58,914 nt of DNA from the NCBI GenBank assembly GCA_035471625.1, contig DATIPT010000042.1, positions 1 to 58,914 of the forward strand, read 5' to 3'. This DNA comes from DATEVL01 sp035471625 (lineage in GTDB: Bacteria > Chloroflexota > Anaerolineae > Anaerolineales > E44-bin32). The position numbers and the translations under genes are program-made. The number at the start of each line of letters is the position of its first letter. The stretch's first letter is position 1. Positions 33,275-44,177 of the stretch are shown piece by piece. Under the pieces are notes generated by a model, which was not told where the DNA came from, did not search any database, and saw only the letters and a program-made list of their open reading frames with translations.

Positions 33275-35044
33275 ATGGCCGTCGCCGAATTCACGTTAGC
33301 GCGTGCCCCCGCCTCCGACCGCCGCAATCCCGTGCGGTACATCTTGTCGCACGTCGGGCGGCACGTCTGGCTGGTGGTGATCGCGCTGATTGGTGCCTTC
33401 GGCAACGCCGCCCTGGCCGCCGTCGTCCCGATCATGATCGGCCGGGCGTTCGACCTCGTCCTTTCTGGGCGGGCCGATTTGCCTGCGCTCGCCCAGCTCG
33501 CGGCCGTCATCATCGTCAGCCAGACCGTCCGCGGAGTCCTGCAGCTCGGCCGCAACTTCGGCGCCGAGCTGATCGGGCAGCGCCTCGAGCGCGACATCCG
33601 CGGTGAGCTTTACGTCAGTCTGCTCGGGAAGAGCATGACCTTCCACAATCTGCAGCCGGTCGGCGACACGATGGCGCGCGCCACCAACGACGTGCGCGAG
33701 ATCAACCTGATGTTCAACCCCGGGCTGAACCTGGTCATCGGATCGGGCAACTTCCTGCTGATGCCGTTGCTGATCGCACCCTCGATCCACCCCGTTCTGC
33801 TCCTCACCCCCTTTCTGTTCCTGATCGCGTACGCCTTCTCGCTCTGGCACTATCTGCGCGAGCTTCGCCCCGTGACCGAGGCGGAACGCTCAGCCTTCGG
33901 TCGGATGAACACCCGACTGGCCGAGACGATCGACGGGATCGAAGTCGTCAAGGGCGCGGCGACCGAGCGGGAGGAGACCGCCCAGTTCGAGGGCGACGCC
34001 CGGCAGTTCCGCGAGGCTTTCGTACGGCGCGGCCGGGTCGAAGCCCGGTTCCTGCCGTTGCTCCTGCTGGGGCTGGCCACCGGGGCGGCCTTCCTTCAGT
34101 CCATCCTGCTCTTCAACCAGGGTCAGATCGAAGTGGGCGACGTCGTCGCCTATGTGGGACTGATCAGCTTGTTCGGCTTCCCGACCTTCGTTTCACTCTT
34201 CGCCTACTCCCAGGTCTCGCTAGGGATGGCCTCCGCCGCGCGGATCCTCGAGCTGATCAACCGACAGACCGAACTCGATCAGAACGTCGGGGGCCATGCC
34301 GGTCCGGTGCGGGGCAAGATCGAGTTCCGTCGGGTGGGCTTCGCCCACCCGGGCGCGACCACCGGGCTGCAGGATCTGTCGTTCCGGCTCGAGCCCGGCC
34401 AGACGGTCGCGATCGTCGGGCAGACCGGTTCCGGCAAGACGACGCTGGCCAAACTCGTCAATCGAACCTACGACGTCGCCGCCGGGCAGGTTCTGGTGGA
34501 CGGCATCGATGTCCGTCGCTGGGACCTGGCGTCCTTGCGCGCCCAGATCTCGATGATCGAGCAGGACGTCTTCCTCTTCTCGCGCACGATCTCGGAGAAC
34601 ATCGCCTTTGGCCGCCCCGGCGCCGTCCGCGCCGAGATCGAGGCGGCCGCCAAAGCTGCCCAGGCCCACGAATTCATCCTGGCATTCCAGGATGGCTACG
34701 ACACGATGGTCGGCGAACGCGGTGTCACGCTCTCGGGCGGGCAACGCCAGCGGCTCGCGCTGGCGCGGGCCTTCCTGACCGATCCGCGGATCCTGATCCT
34801 CGACGACTCCACCAGCTCGATCGACAGCGCCACGGAAGATGAGATCCAGCAGGCCATCTTCCGCGCCGCCCAGGGTCGCACGACGCTCATCATCACCCAT
34901 CGGCTTTCCCAGATCCGCTGGGCCGACCAGATCCTGGTGCTTCGGCAGGGCCGCCTGGCGGCCGCCGGATCGCACGATGAGTTGATGCGGACCGCCCCGG
35001 CCTACCGGCGCATCTTCGAACGCTACGGGGACGAGGAAGGATGA
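33275..35044 (+). CDS. ABC exporter subunit (TMD-NBD) with degenerate Walker B, heterodimer partner 1
   Basis: 589 aa. Six-helix ABC transmembrane domain (about 20-315) and C-terminal ATPase: Walker A GQTGSGKTT, Q-loop ISMIEQDVFLFSRTI, canonical signature LSGGQRQRLAL. The Walker B ILILDDSTSSID has Asp where the catalytic Glu should be; H-loop IITHRLSQI is present. That is the pattern of the degenerate half of heterodimeric exporters such as TM287/288. It overlaps the partner gene by ATGA. Predicted to export lipids, drugs or peptides; substrate unknown. Confidence 0.93.
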   Translation: MAVAEFTLARAPASDRRNPVRYILSHVGRHVWLVVIALIGAFGNAALAAVVPIMIGRAFDLVLSGRADLPALAQLAAVIIVSQTVRGVLQLGRNFGAELIGQRLERDIRGELYVSLLGKSMTFHNLQPVGDTMARATNDVREINLMFNPGLNLVIGSGNFLLMPLLIAPSIHPVLLLTPFLFLIAYAFSLWHYLRELRPVTEAERSAFGRMNTRLAETIDGIEVVKGAATEREETAQFEGDARQFREAFVRRGRVEARFLPLLLLGLATGAAFLQSILLFNQGQIEVGDVVAYVGLISLFGFPTFVSLFAYSQVSLGMASAARILELINRQTELDQNVGGHAGPVRGKIEFRRVGFAHPGATTGLQDLSFRLEPGQTVAIVGQTGSGKTTLAKLVNRTYDVAAGQVLVDGIDVRRWDLASLRAQISMIEQDVFLFSRTISENIAFGRPGAVRAEIEAAAKAAQAHEFILAFQDGYDTMVGERGVTLSGGQRQRLALARAFLTDPRILILDDSTSSIDSATEDEIQQAIFRAAQGRTTLIITHRLSQIRWADQILVLRQGRLAAAGSHDELMRTAPAYRRIFERYGDEEG

Positions 35045-36888
35045 GCTTCTTCGCCGGTCTCGACGCCGAGAGCTACGATCGCACCTACCGCGACGCCGAT
35101 CTCGCCCGGCGGATGGGTCGCTATTTCCGGCCACACCTTCGCAAGCTGATCTGGGCCATCCTGGCGATCCTGGTGATGTCGGTTGCCGGCGCCGCCAGCC
35201 CGCTTCTGGTCGCCGCCGCCGTCGAGAGAATGACCGTGGGCCCGCTCTCCCCGGCGATGCTGAGCCTGGCGGGCCTTCTGTTCCTCATGGGCATTCTGGT
35301 GTGGGCTGCCAACTGGCTCCGACGCCGGCTCTCGGCCGAGGCGGTCGGCGACGTTATGCTGGCACTGCGCCGCGACGCGTTCACCGCTTCCGTCGGACAC
35401 GACATGTCCTTCTTCAGCGCCCACGCCTCCGGCCGGGTGGTCAGCCGGATCACGTCGGACACCCAGGAATTCGCCCAGGTCGTCGTCCTCGTCACTGACG
35501 TCGTCAGCCAGATTCTGGAAGCGCTGATCGTTGTCGCGGCGTTGGCCGTCATCGAGTGGCGCCTGACCCCGTGGCTGTTGGCGTTCCTGCCGGCGATCTT
35601 CTTCTTCTCGCTCGGCTTCCGCCGGATCGCCCGGCGGGTCACCCGGCGCGGCTTCCGGGCGATGGCGAACGTCAACGCCATCATCAAGGAAGCCGTTACA
35701 GGTATCGCCGTCGCCAAGAACTTCCGCCAGGAGGGCGCGATCTACGACGAGTTTGCCGCCGTCAACGCCCAGTCGTACCGGATCAACGTCGAACGCGGTT
35801 TCGTGCTGGCGGCCGTCTTCCCGACGCTCAACGCGCTGGCCGGCCTCGGCACGGCGATCCTGGTGTACGTCGGAGGGATGAATGTCCTACAGGGATTGAT
35901 CACCTACGGCGCCTGGTACCTCTTCATCCAAAGCCTGGACTACGTCTGGTTTCCGGTGCTCAACGTATCGGCCTTCTGGAGCCAGGTCCAGGGAGGTCTG
36001 TCGGCCGCCGAGCGGGTCTTCGCCCTGATCGACGCCGAACCCGCCGTGGTCCAGACGGATCACCAGTCGGTGCCCCGCCTGGAAGGAGGCATCGTTTTCG
36101 ATCGGGTCAGCTTCCGCTACACCCAAGAGCCTGTGCTCGAGAACTTCTCGCTCGAGATTCGGCCCCGGGAAGACGTGGCACTGGTCGGACACACGGGCGC
36201 CGGCAAGTCGACGATCGCCAAGCTCATTTCTCGTTTCTATGAGTTCCAGGGCGGATCCATCCGCATCGATGGCCGCGACATCCGCAGCCTCGATCTGACC
36301 GCGTACCGGCGACAGCTGGGGATCGTCCCGCAGGTCCCCTTCCTCTTCTCAGGAACCGTGGTCGACAACGTTCGCTATGCCCGTCCCGAGGTCTCCCCGG
36401 TCGAGGTCGCCTCCCTGGCCCGTCGCATCGGGGATGGGGAATGGATCGAGACCCTTCCGGAGGGTCTCGAAACCGAAGTTGGGGAACGGGGCGCCCGGCT
36501 CTCGATGGGTCAACGACAGCTGGTCTCGCTGCTGCGCGTGCTCGTCCAGCGTCCGGCGATCTTCGTCCTCGACGAAGCCACAGCCAATATCGATCCCTTC
36601 ACCGAGCACCAGATCCAGTTGGCCCTTGGTCTCATCCTCGAGGAAGCGACCTCGATCCTGATCGCCCATCGTCTTTCGACGGTGCGGGCGGCTGACCGAA
36701 TCATCGTCCTGCGCCAAGGGGCGATCATCGAAGAAGGGAATCACCGGGGCTTGATGCAGCAGGGCGGCCATTACGCCGAACTGTACTCAACCTACTTCCG
36801 GCACCAATCGTTGGAGTACATCGACCGGGCGCCTGCCGACTGGCTCGGCAACGCGGCCGAGGCGAAGAAGACTGGCAAGAGGCCCTGA
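35041..36888 (+). CDS. ABC exporter subunit (TMD-NBD), heterodimer partner 2
   Basis: 615 aa. TMD (about 35-330) and ATPase with Walker A GHTGAGKST, Q-loop LGIVPQVPFLFSGTV and canonical Walker B IFVLDEATANID. The signature is changed to LSMGQRQL. Together with the Asp Walker B of the partner, one of the two ATP sites in the dimer is degenerate and the other intact. It starts in the stop of the upstream gene (ATGA). Confidence 0.93.
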   Translation: MSFFAGLDAESYDRTYRDADLARRMGRYFRPHLRKLIWAILAILVMSVAGAASPLLVAAAVERMTVGPLSPAMLSLAGLLFLMGILVWAANWLRRRLSAEAVGDVMLALRRDAFTASVGHDMSFFSAHASGRVVSRITSDTQEFAQVVVLVTDVVSQILEALIVVAALAVIEWRLTPWLLAFLPAIFFFSLGFRRIARRVTRRGFRAMANVNAIIKEAVTGIAVAKNFRQEGAIYDEFAAVNAQSYRINVERGFVLAAVFPTLNALAGLGTAILVYVGGMNVLQGLITYGAWYLFIQSLDYVWFPVLNVSAFWSQVQGGLSAAERVFALIDAEPAVVQTDHQSVPRLEGGIVFDRVSFRYTQEPVLENFSLEIRPREDVALVGHTGAGKSTIAKLISRFYEFQGGSIRIDGRDIRSLDLTAYRRQLGIVPQVPFLFSGTVVDNVRYARPEVSPVEVASLARRIGDGEWIETLPEGLETEVGERGARLSMGQRQLVSLLRVLVQRPAIFVLDEATANIDPFTEHQIQLALGLILEEATSILIAHRLSTVRAADRIIVLRQGAIIEEGNHRGLMQQGGHYAELYSTYFRHQSLEYIDRAPADWLGNAAEAKKTGKRP

Positions 36889-36921
36889 GGGCGGCAGGCG
36901 GTCGATGGCGCTCGCCTAAAT

Positions 36922-36939
36922 CGGAGCCACGTGGCTCCG
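36922..36939. terminator. Palindrome after the ABC exporter operon
   Basis: A perfect 18-bp palindrome centred on ACGT (CGGAGCCAC and its complement). In RNA it gives a 7-bp stem with an ACGU loop, 34 nt after the stop of the exporter operon. It could be a terminator or a protein site. Confidence 0.45.
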
Positions 36940-37033
36940 CCGGAGCCGCATCGTCCGGGCCCGGGCCGCATCCGGGCTCGCAGGGTCCCAAGGCCGAGTC
37001 GCCCGGCCAAGGCCCAGCCGAACTACCGTCACG

Positions 37034-37062
37034 TTGCCCGTCGGGGCGGCTTGTGATAGATT
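37034..37062 (+). promoter_or_regulatory. Promoter of the zinc-ribbon membrane protein gene
   Basis: TTGCCC (37034-37039), a 17-nt spacer and an extended -10 TGATAGATT (TAGATT 37057-37062), 28 nt before the ATG at 37091. Confidence 0.55.
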
Positions 37063-37090
37063 GTGCGGAGAGCACAGCCGAAGCGAGACG

Positions 37091-38386
37091 ATGGCCTCCA
37101 CGCCAAGACCCTCGATCGAAGACACGTTTGCCGTCGGGCTGACCTGCGCCATCTGCGGTGAGCCGAGCCTGTTCGTCCAGCACCTCCCCAAGCTCCCGGA
37201 TTTCGTCACCTGCCGCAACTGTCAGGCGGCCTTCGTCGTCGAGGATAGCGGCGAACGAGTGATGTACGGCAAGATCCCCGAGGACTATCCCGAGACGCGG
37301 GCCTTTGCCTTTCGCCAGTGGGTTTGGATGGAGGCCGTCGATCGCCGGGCGCGCGAGGAACATCCCCGCGCCATCGCCGCCCCTCCGCCCGACCTGCCGG
37401 ACGAGCCACGCGATCGGCTGGTGGAGATGCCGGAGCCCGAGGAAGACCTCGAGGAACCTCCACCGGAGTCGCCTCCGGAAGAGCCCCCGGGGCCGGATGC
37501 CGACTGGCTCGCGGCGCGCTTGAAGGTCGGCGAGCTGCCGGCCGGCGTGCCCATCCCGACCGAACCCGATCCCTACCGAGCCGGGGCGAAGGCCGTGCCG
37601 CTCTCAGCCGATACCACCCCGGCGGACGACACCCTCCCCGACTGGTTGCGCGATGAGGCTCCCTCAACGCCGCCTCCACCGATCGAGCGCGCGCTGCCTG
37701 TCCAGGCTCCGCCCGCATCGGTCGCGCCCGGGCGCGCCGCAGCTCCACCCCCACCTCCGGCGGCTGCCACGGCCGCCATCGCAGCGGAGCCAACCGCACC
37801 GGAGGGGGAGCCGCCGCCCTCGCACCGCCACCGAGTCATCATCCGCGGCGATCGTGTTCGGATGCCCGTCAACGCGTGCGCCCACTGCCAGCGGGCACCG
37901 GCCCCCGACCGCCTCCCGGTCAATGGCACCCTTCCCCGGGCCGGCGGCGGACGCCGTCGAACGACCTTCATGGTCCCGGTATGCCGCGAATGCTCTCAGC
38001 GATCCCGCGTTCGCAGCCCGGAGCAGCGAAGCGCCCGCTTGATGGCGCACCTGACCGGCGCTCTGATCGGCCTGGTGCTGATCGTGGTCTTGCTGGCCGT
38101 CAATGTGCTCAGCCTCGGAACCATAGGCTTCTTGATCCTGGGCGCCGCTGGACTCGTCGGTTACGGGCTGACTGCGGCGCTCCTGCTAGGCCGCGCCGGA
38201 CGCATCCCGCCGACAGAGGATGCCATCTACGTTCGCACAACCCTGCGCGTGATGGGAGACCCGGAGGCGCCGCTGACGGCCTTCGAATGGCGCAACCCGG
38301 ACTTCGCGAAGCGCTTTTACCAGGCCAACAGCACGACGGCGTCCGGCGAGCCGACACGCATTGCCGACGCCTCGCCGTCCGCCTGA
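37091..38386 (+). CDS. Zinc-ribbon, Pro-rich membrane protein of unknown function
   Basis: 431 aa from the ATG at 37091. An N-terminal zinc ribbon has two CxxC knuckles about 24 residues apart (CAICGEP, CRNCQA). An acidic, Pro-rich segment of about 150 residues follows, with a repeated DWL element (DADWLAARL, LPDWLRDE). A second CxxC pair (CAHCQRA, CRECSQR) precedes two adjacent membrane helices (about 315-370, ALIGLVLIVVLLAVNVLSLG and FLILGAAGLVGYGLTAALLL). The C-terminal domain (RNPDFAKRFYQAN) resembles short domains after such helices in other Chloroflexota proteins. Function unknown; both zinc ribbons would face the cytoplasm. Confidence 0.75.
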   Translation: MASTPRPSIEDTFAVGLTCAICGEPSLFVQHLPKLPDFVTCRNCQAAFVVEDSGERVMYGKIPEDYPETRAFAFRQWVWMEAVDRRAREEHPRAIAAPPPDLPDEPRDRLVEMPEPEEDLEEPPPESPPEEPPGPDADWLAARLKVGELPAGVPIPTEPDPYRAGAKAVPLSADTTPADDTLPDWLRDEAPSTPPPPIERALPVQAPPASVAPGRAAAPPPPPAAATAAIAAEPTAPEGEPPPSHRHRVIIRGDRVRMPVNACAHCQRAPAPDRLPVNGTLPRAGGGRRRTTFMVPVCRECSQRSRVRSPEQRSARLMAHLTGALIGLVLIVVLLAVNVLSLGTIGFLILGAAGLVGYGLTAALLLGRAGRIPPTEDAIYVRTTLRVMGDPEAPLTAFEWRNPDFAKRFYQANSTTASGEPTRIADASPSA

Positions 38387-38406
38387 CGGCTCCCCCACCC
38401 ACCTGA

Positions 38407-38412
38407 TATAAT
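38407..38412 (+). promoter_or_regulatory. -10 box (TATAAT) of uvrA
   Basis: Consensus TATAAT 41 nt before the ATG at 38454, in the short gap after the zinc-ribbon gene. I see no LexA-like operator of the CGAACnnnnGTTCG type. Confidence 0.6.
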
Positions 38413-38453
38413 CCGCGTTTGCCATTCGCTCGACCAGCCACAAGGCCAAGTCC

Positions 38454-41333
38454 ATGCCGCAAGACCACATCGTGGTTGTGGGCGCACGCGAACACAACCT
38501 CAAGAACATCAGCATCGAGATTCCACGCGACCATCTGGTCGTAATCTCGGGTATCTCCGGTTCGGGCAAGTCCTCGCTCGCTTTCGACACGATCTTCGCT
38601 GAGGGCCAGCGTCGCTACGTCGAGTCGCTCTCGGCCTACGCCCGCCAGTTCCTCGGCCAGCTCGACAAGCCCGACGTCGACTACATCGACGGCCTGTCGC
38701 CGGCCGTCTCGATCGACCAGAAGGGCGTCTCCCACAATCCGCGCTCCACCGTCGGTACGGTGACCGAATCGTATGATCACCTCCGCCTCCTCTTCGCGCG
38801 CGCCGGGACGCCCCACTGCCCGATCTGCGGCCGGGAAGTCAGCCGCCAGTCGGCCCAGGAGATCGTCGAAGCAGTCGAAACCCTGCCGGATGGCGCCCGC
38901 CTGCTCGTCCTGGCACCGCTGGTTCGCGGGCGCAAGGGCACGCACCAAGCCGTATTTGAAGAGATACGCCGGGCCGGCTTCGCTCGCGTGCGTGTCAATG
39001 GTGCGGTTGTTCCGGTCGACGAGGAGATCGAGCTCGACCGGTACAAGACGCACACCATCGAAGCCGTGGTCGATCGCCTGGTCCTGAAGGCCGAGGAAGG
39101 CGACGAGGCCGAAGCGTCCCGCTCCCGGCTGACCGACTCGATCGAAACAGCGTTGCGCCTGGGCGACGGGCGCATGACGATCGCCCACCTCAACGCCGAT
39201 CCGGCGGTGGATATCCCCTTCTCCGAGCAGCTCGCCTGCCCTGAGCATGGAACCACTCTCGCCGAGATCGAACCGCGGACGTTCTCCTTCAACACGCCCC
39301 ATGGGGCCTGTCCCACCTGCCAGGGCCTGGGGATCAAGCTGGAGATCGATCCCGACCGGGTGATCCCCGATCCAAGCCTGTCGATCGCCGAAGGCGCCGT
39401 CGTGGCCCTCGAGTGGGCCAATCAGAGTCGGGAGCGCCAGGGCTATTACTGGCAGATGGTCGAGGCCGTCGCCGACCACTACAACATCGACCTGGACGCA
39501 CCGGTCGCCTCCTTGCCGGCCGCCAAGCTCAAGGTCCTGCTTCATGGCACCAACGGAGAGGAAGTCCCGGTGCGGTACGTCAGTCGCGAGGGCCGCAAGG
39601 CGACCTTCCGGGCCGCCTACGAGGGCATCATCGGCAACCTCGAACGCCGTTATCAGGAAACCCAGTCGGAATATGTCCGGTCGAAGATTCAGGAGTTCAT
39701 GGCCGAGCGACCGTGTCCAGCCTGTGGCGGGCAGCGCCTACGGCCGGAAGCCCTGGCGGTGACGATCGACGGCGCCAACATCGTCGAGGTGACCTCGTGG
39801 CCCGTCTCCCGCAGCCTGGCGTGGATCGCGCGACTACAGCGCGACGACGGTCCCCTGACCCCGCGCCAGCGCACGATCGCCGAGCGGGTGTTGAAGGAGA
39901 TCCGCGACCGCTTGCAGTTCCTGGTCGACGTCGGCCTGGATTATCTGACGCTGCACCGCTCTGCCGGCACGCTCTCCGGCGGCGAGGCGCAACGCATCCG
40001 CCTGGCAACCCAGATCGGCTCACGCTTGATGGGGGTGCTGTACGTGCTGGATGAGCCGTCGATCGGCCTTCACCCGCGTGACAACGAGCGCTTGATCCGC
40101 ACTCTGGAAGGCATGCGCGACCTGGGCAACACGGTTCTCGTAGTCGAACATGACGAGGCCACCATCCGCGCCGCCGACTGGCTGATCGACCTCGGCCCGG
40201 GGGCCGGCGAGGCCGGGGGCGAGGTTGTCGCCCAGGGCACGGTCGAGCAAGTGTCCCGCAATCCCGATTCGGTCACCGGGCGCTACCTTTCGGGGAAGCT
40301 GCGCATCGATCTGCCCCCGGCCCGCCGCTCCGGCAACGGGAAGCAGCTCACGATCGTCGGCGCCAGCGAGAACAATCTCAAGAACCTGACGGTCCGGATC
40401 CCCCTCGGCAAGTTCGTCTGCATCACCGGGGTCTCCGGATCGGGAAAATCGACGCTGATGGTCGAGGTCCTGTACAAGGCGCTGGCGCGCCACCTGCATG
40501 GAGCGCGGGAACAACCGGGAGCCCACAAGAAGGTCCAGGGGATCGACTCGATCGAGAAGGTGATCAACATCGACCAGAGCCCGATCGGCCGGACGCCGCG
40601 CTCCAACCCCGGAACCTACACCGGCGTGTTCGACATCATCCGCTCCTTGTACGCCGAGCTCCCGGAGGCCAAGGTGCGCGGCTACAAGCCCGGCCGCTTC
40701 TCGTTCAACGTGCGCGGCGGCCGCTGCGAGGCTTGCGAAGGCCAGGGACAACTGCGCATCGAAATGCAGTTCCTGCCGGATGTGTATGTGCCGTGCGAGG
40801 TCTGCCACGGGGCCCGCTTCAACCGCGAGACCCTTCAGGTGCGATTCAAGGGGAAGACGATCGCCGACATCCTGGACATGACGGTTGAGGAGGGCCTGGG
40901 CTTCTTCGGCGCCTTCCCGGCAATCGTGCGCAAGCTGGAAACCCTCCACGATGTCGGATTGGCGTACTTGAAGATCGGCCAGCCGGCCCCGACCCTCTCC
41001 GGCGGCGAAGCGCAGCGCGTCAAACTATCCCGCGAACTCTCCCGCCGCGGCAACGGCAAGACGCTGTACATCCTCGACGAGCCGTCGGTCGGGCTGCACG
41101 CCGCCGACGTCTACCGGTTGATCAGCGTCCTTCAGCAACTCGTCGAGCAGGGAAGCACCGTCGTCATCATCGAGCATCACCCCGACATCATCAAAGTCGC
41201 CGATTGGGTGATCGACCTTGGCCCCGAAGGCGGAGATGCCGGCGGCGAACTCGTGGCCGAAGGCACGCCAGAAGAGATCGCCTCCAACCCGGCCTCCTAT
41301 ACCGGGCAGTTTCTGAAATCCCACTTGGACTGA
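38454..41333 (+). CDS. uvrA: Excinuclease ABC subunit A
   Basis: 959 aa, full length. First ATPase module: Walker A GISGSGKSS followed by the typical AEGQRRYVESLSAYARQFL, with LSGGEAQRIRLATQIGS and VLYVLDEPSIGLHPRD. Zinc-finger cysteines in CPICGREV and CPTCQG. Second module: GVSGSGKSTL, the UvrA zinc finger CEACEGQGQ with CEVCHG, LSGGEAQRVKLSREL and LYILDEPSVGLHAAD. It is the damage-recognition ATPase of nucleotide excision repair. uvrB and uvrC are not in the window. Confidence 0.98.
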   Translation: MPQDHIVVVGAREHNLKNISIEIPRDHLVVISGISGSGKSSLAFDTIFAEGQRRYVESLSAYARQFLGQLDKPDVDYIDGLSPAVSIDQKGVSHNPRSTVGTVTESYDHLRLLFARAGTPHCPICGREVSRQSAQEIVEAVETLPDGARLLVLAPLVRGRKGTHQAVFEEIRRAGFARVRVNGAVVPVDEEIELDRYKTHTIEAVVDRLVLKAEEGDEAEASRSRLTDSIETALRLGDGRMTIAHLNADPAVDIPFSEQLACPEHGTTLAEIEPRTFSFNTPHGACPTCQGLGIKLEIDPDRVIPDPSLSIAEGAVVALEWANQSRERQGYYWQMVEAVADHYNIDLDAPVASLPAAKLKVLLHGTNGEEVPVRYVSREGRKATFRAAYEGIIGNLERRYQETQSEYVRSKIQEFMAERPCPACGGQRLRPEALAVTIDGANIVEVTSWPVSRSLAWIARLQRDDGPLTPRQRTIAERVLKEIRDRLQFLVDVGLDYLTLHRSAGTLSGGEAQRIRLATQIGSRLMGVLYVLDEPSIGLHPRDNERLIRTLEGMRDLGNTVLVVEHDEATIRAADWLIDLGPGAGEAGGEVVAQGTVEQVSRNPDSVTGRYLSGKLRIDLPPARRSGNGKQLTIVGASENNLKNLTVRIPLGKFVCITGVSGSGKSTLMVEVLYKALARHLHGAREQPGAHKKVQGIDSIEKVINIDQSPIGRTPRSNPGTYTGVFDIIRSLYAELPEAKVRGYKPGRFSFNVRGGRCEACEGQGQLRIEMQFLPDVYVPCEVCHGARFNRETLQVRFKGKTIADILDMTVEEGLGFFGAFPAIVRKLETLHDVGLAYLKIGQPAPTLSGGEAQRVKLSRELSRRGNGKTLYILDEPSVGLHAADVYRLISVLQQLVEQGSTVVIIEHHPDIIKVADWVIDLGPEGGDAGGELVAEGTPEEIASNPASYTGQFLKSHLD

Positions 41334-41367
41334 CGCGGCCGAAGTCCGGGGTCCCGACGGATGGCCC

Positions 41368-42237
41368 CTAGAGCCCCCGCATCGCCTCGGCGAAGCGCCC
41401 CATCGCCTCCAGGTGATCGGCCGGGGTCTTGAACCCGACCCGCATCGTGTTCAGGGAGAGATGCGTCGCACCGAGGTCTTTCCAGCGCTCCGCCTGTCGA
41501 CGCCAGGACAGCGGGTCGCCGTCTCCATAGCCGAGCCTGATCTCCAGGCCGAAGTCTCCGGCTGACCGGCCTGCCTCCTCCAAGACCTGGGCGAGTCTTT
41601 CCAGGCCGGGCCCCGCCTCTTCGGGTGAGCGAAACCCCGGAAGCCAGCCATCGCCAAGGCGCGCCATGCGCCGCAGGACCCGGTCGTCGTGGCCACCGAA
41701 CCAGATCGGAATCGGGCGCTGGATCGGAAGCGGAGAGACCCCGGCGTCATCGATCTGGTGCCAGCGGCCGTGAATCGACACCAGAGGCTCCGTCCACAGG
41801 CGGCGCAGCACCTCGACCTGTTCCTCGATCCTTCTGCCGCGGGTGTGGAAGTCCTCACCCAGAGCCTGGAACTCGACTTCGTTCCAGCCGTTCCCGACCC
41901 CAAGCCGGAGGCGGCCGCCGCACAGGATATCGAGCGTCCCCGCCTGCTTGGCGACGAGAGCCGTCTGCCGCTGCGGCAGGACCAGAATCGCCGTCAGGAA
42001 TCCCAGTCGAGTCGACAGCGCGGCCATGTAGCTGTAGAGGACGAACGGCTCCATGAAGGTGTCGACATGCGAATACGGGCCACTCCACCCCCCGGGCCGG
42101 TTCCGGTTGGCGCCCAGAATGTGATCATAGGCGCCGATATGGGTGAACCCGAGACCCTCGGTCGTCTCCACATAGTCCTTGATGGCGGAAGGATCCGGCG
42201 GGAATTCGGTTTGGGGGAAGATGACCCCGAGGTTCAC
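41368..42237 (-). CDS. LLM-class (F420-dependent type) oxidoreductase
   Basis: 289 aa TIM-barrel protein of the luciferase-like monooxygenase class. Markers: FTHIGAYDHILGANR, FVLYSYMAALSTRLGFLTAILVLPQR, LRLGVGNGWNEVEFQALG and PIPIWFGGHDDRVLRRMARLGDGWLPGF. The F420 cofactor is inferred from the subfamily (TIGR03619-like), not seen. It starts 21 nt downstream of the MacB-like permease stop on the same strand and may be part of that transcript. Confidence 0.88.
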   Translation of the reverse strand: MNLGVIFPQTEFPPDPSAIKDYVETTEGLGFTHIGAYDHILGANRNRPGGWSGPYSHVDTFMEPFVLYSYMAALSTRLGFLTAILVLPQRQTALVAKQAGTLDILCGGRLRLGVGNGWNEVEFQALGEDFHTRGRRIEEQVEVLRRLWTEPLVSIHGRWHQIDDAGVSPLPIQRPIPIWFGGHDDRVLRRMARLGDGWLPGFRSPEEAGPGLERLAQVLEEAGRSAGDFGLEIRLGYGDGDPLSWRRQAERWKDLGATHLSLNTMRVGFKTPADHLEAMGRFAEAMRGL

Positions 42238-42258
42238 GGCAGGCCGGCGATGTGAGCC

Positions 42259-43478
<1,220 letters not shown>

Positions 43479-43479
<1 letters not shown>

Positions 43480-44177
43480 CAGCTGGGAGCCTCCGAGCCG
43501 TTCTCGATCCGTCCATCGCGAAGGCGGATCACTCGCTGCGTCCGAGCAGCGATCTCCGCATCGTGCGTGACAAAGATCAGGGTCGTGCCTCGTTCGCGGT
43601 TGAGGCCCAACAGCAGATCCATAATCTCCGCCCCCGACCGCGAGTCGAGATTCCCGGTCGGTTCATCCGCCAGGAGAATCGACGGGTTGTTGACCAGCGC
43701 TCGGGCGATGGCGACGCGCTGCTGCTGACCGCCGGACAGCTCGTTGGGGCGGTGCGTGATCCGATCGCCAAGACCGACCGCCTCCAGGGCGCCTTCGGCC
43801 TGGGCGCGGCGCCCGGAGGTCACACCGGCGTAGTGCAGCGGCAGTTCGACGTTGGCCCGGGCCGTCTGACGCCCCAGCAGATTGAAGCTCTGAAAGACGA
43901 AGCCGACCTTGCGGTTGCGGATCGCCGCCAGGCGGTCATCCCGCAGATCGGAGACCAATTCGCCATCCAGTCGGTACTCACCCGAGGTCGGACGGTCGAG
44001 GCACCCCAGCAGATTCATCAGTGTGCTCTTGCCCGATCCGGAGGGTCCCATGATCGAGATCACCTCTCCGTGCCGCACGGTCAGAGACACGCCACACAGG
44101 GCATGGACCTCGATCTCCCCCATCTGATAGACCTTGGTCAGGCCTTCGGCCTGGATGACGAACCCGTCTTCGCTCAT
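43479..44177 (-). CDS. MacB/LolD-type ABC transporter ATP-binding protein
   Basis: 232 aa. Walker A GPSGSGKST, VFQSFNLLGRQTARANVELPL (Q-loop), signature LSGGQQQR, Walker B ILLADEPTGNLDS and H-loop IFVTHDAEIA. The NLLGCLDRPTSGEYRLDGE stretch is typical of LolD/MacB ATPases. It is joined by ATGA overlaps to both neighbours, so the three genes form one operon. Confidence 0.95.

Noticed and set aside
38387..38453. LexA (SOS) operator upstream of uvrA
   Set aside because: No inverted repeat of the CGAAC/GTTCG kind or other symmetric site near the -10 box.
38109..39545. 478-aa open frame antisense to the start of uvrA
   Set aside because: Shadow of uvrA; overlaps well-supported coding sequence on the other strand.
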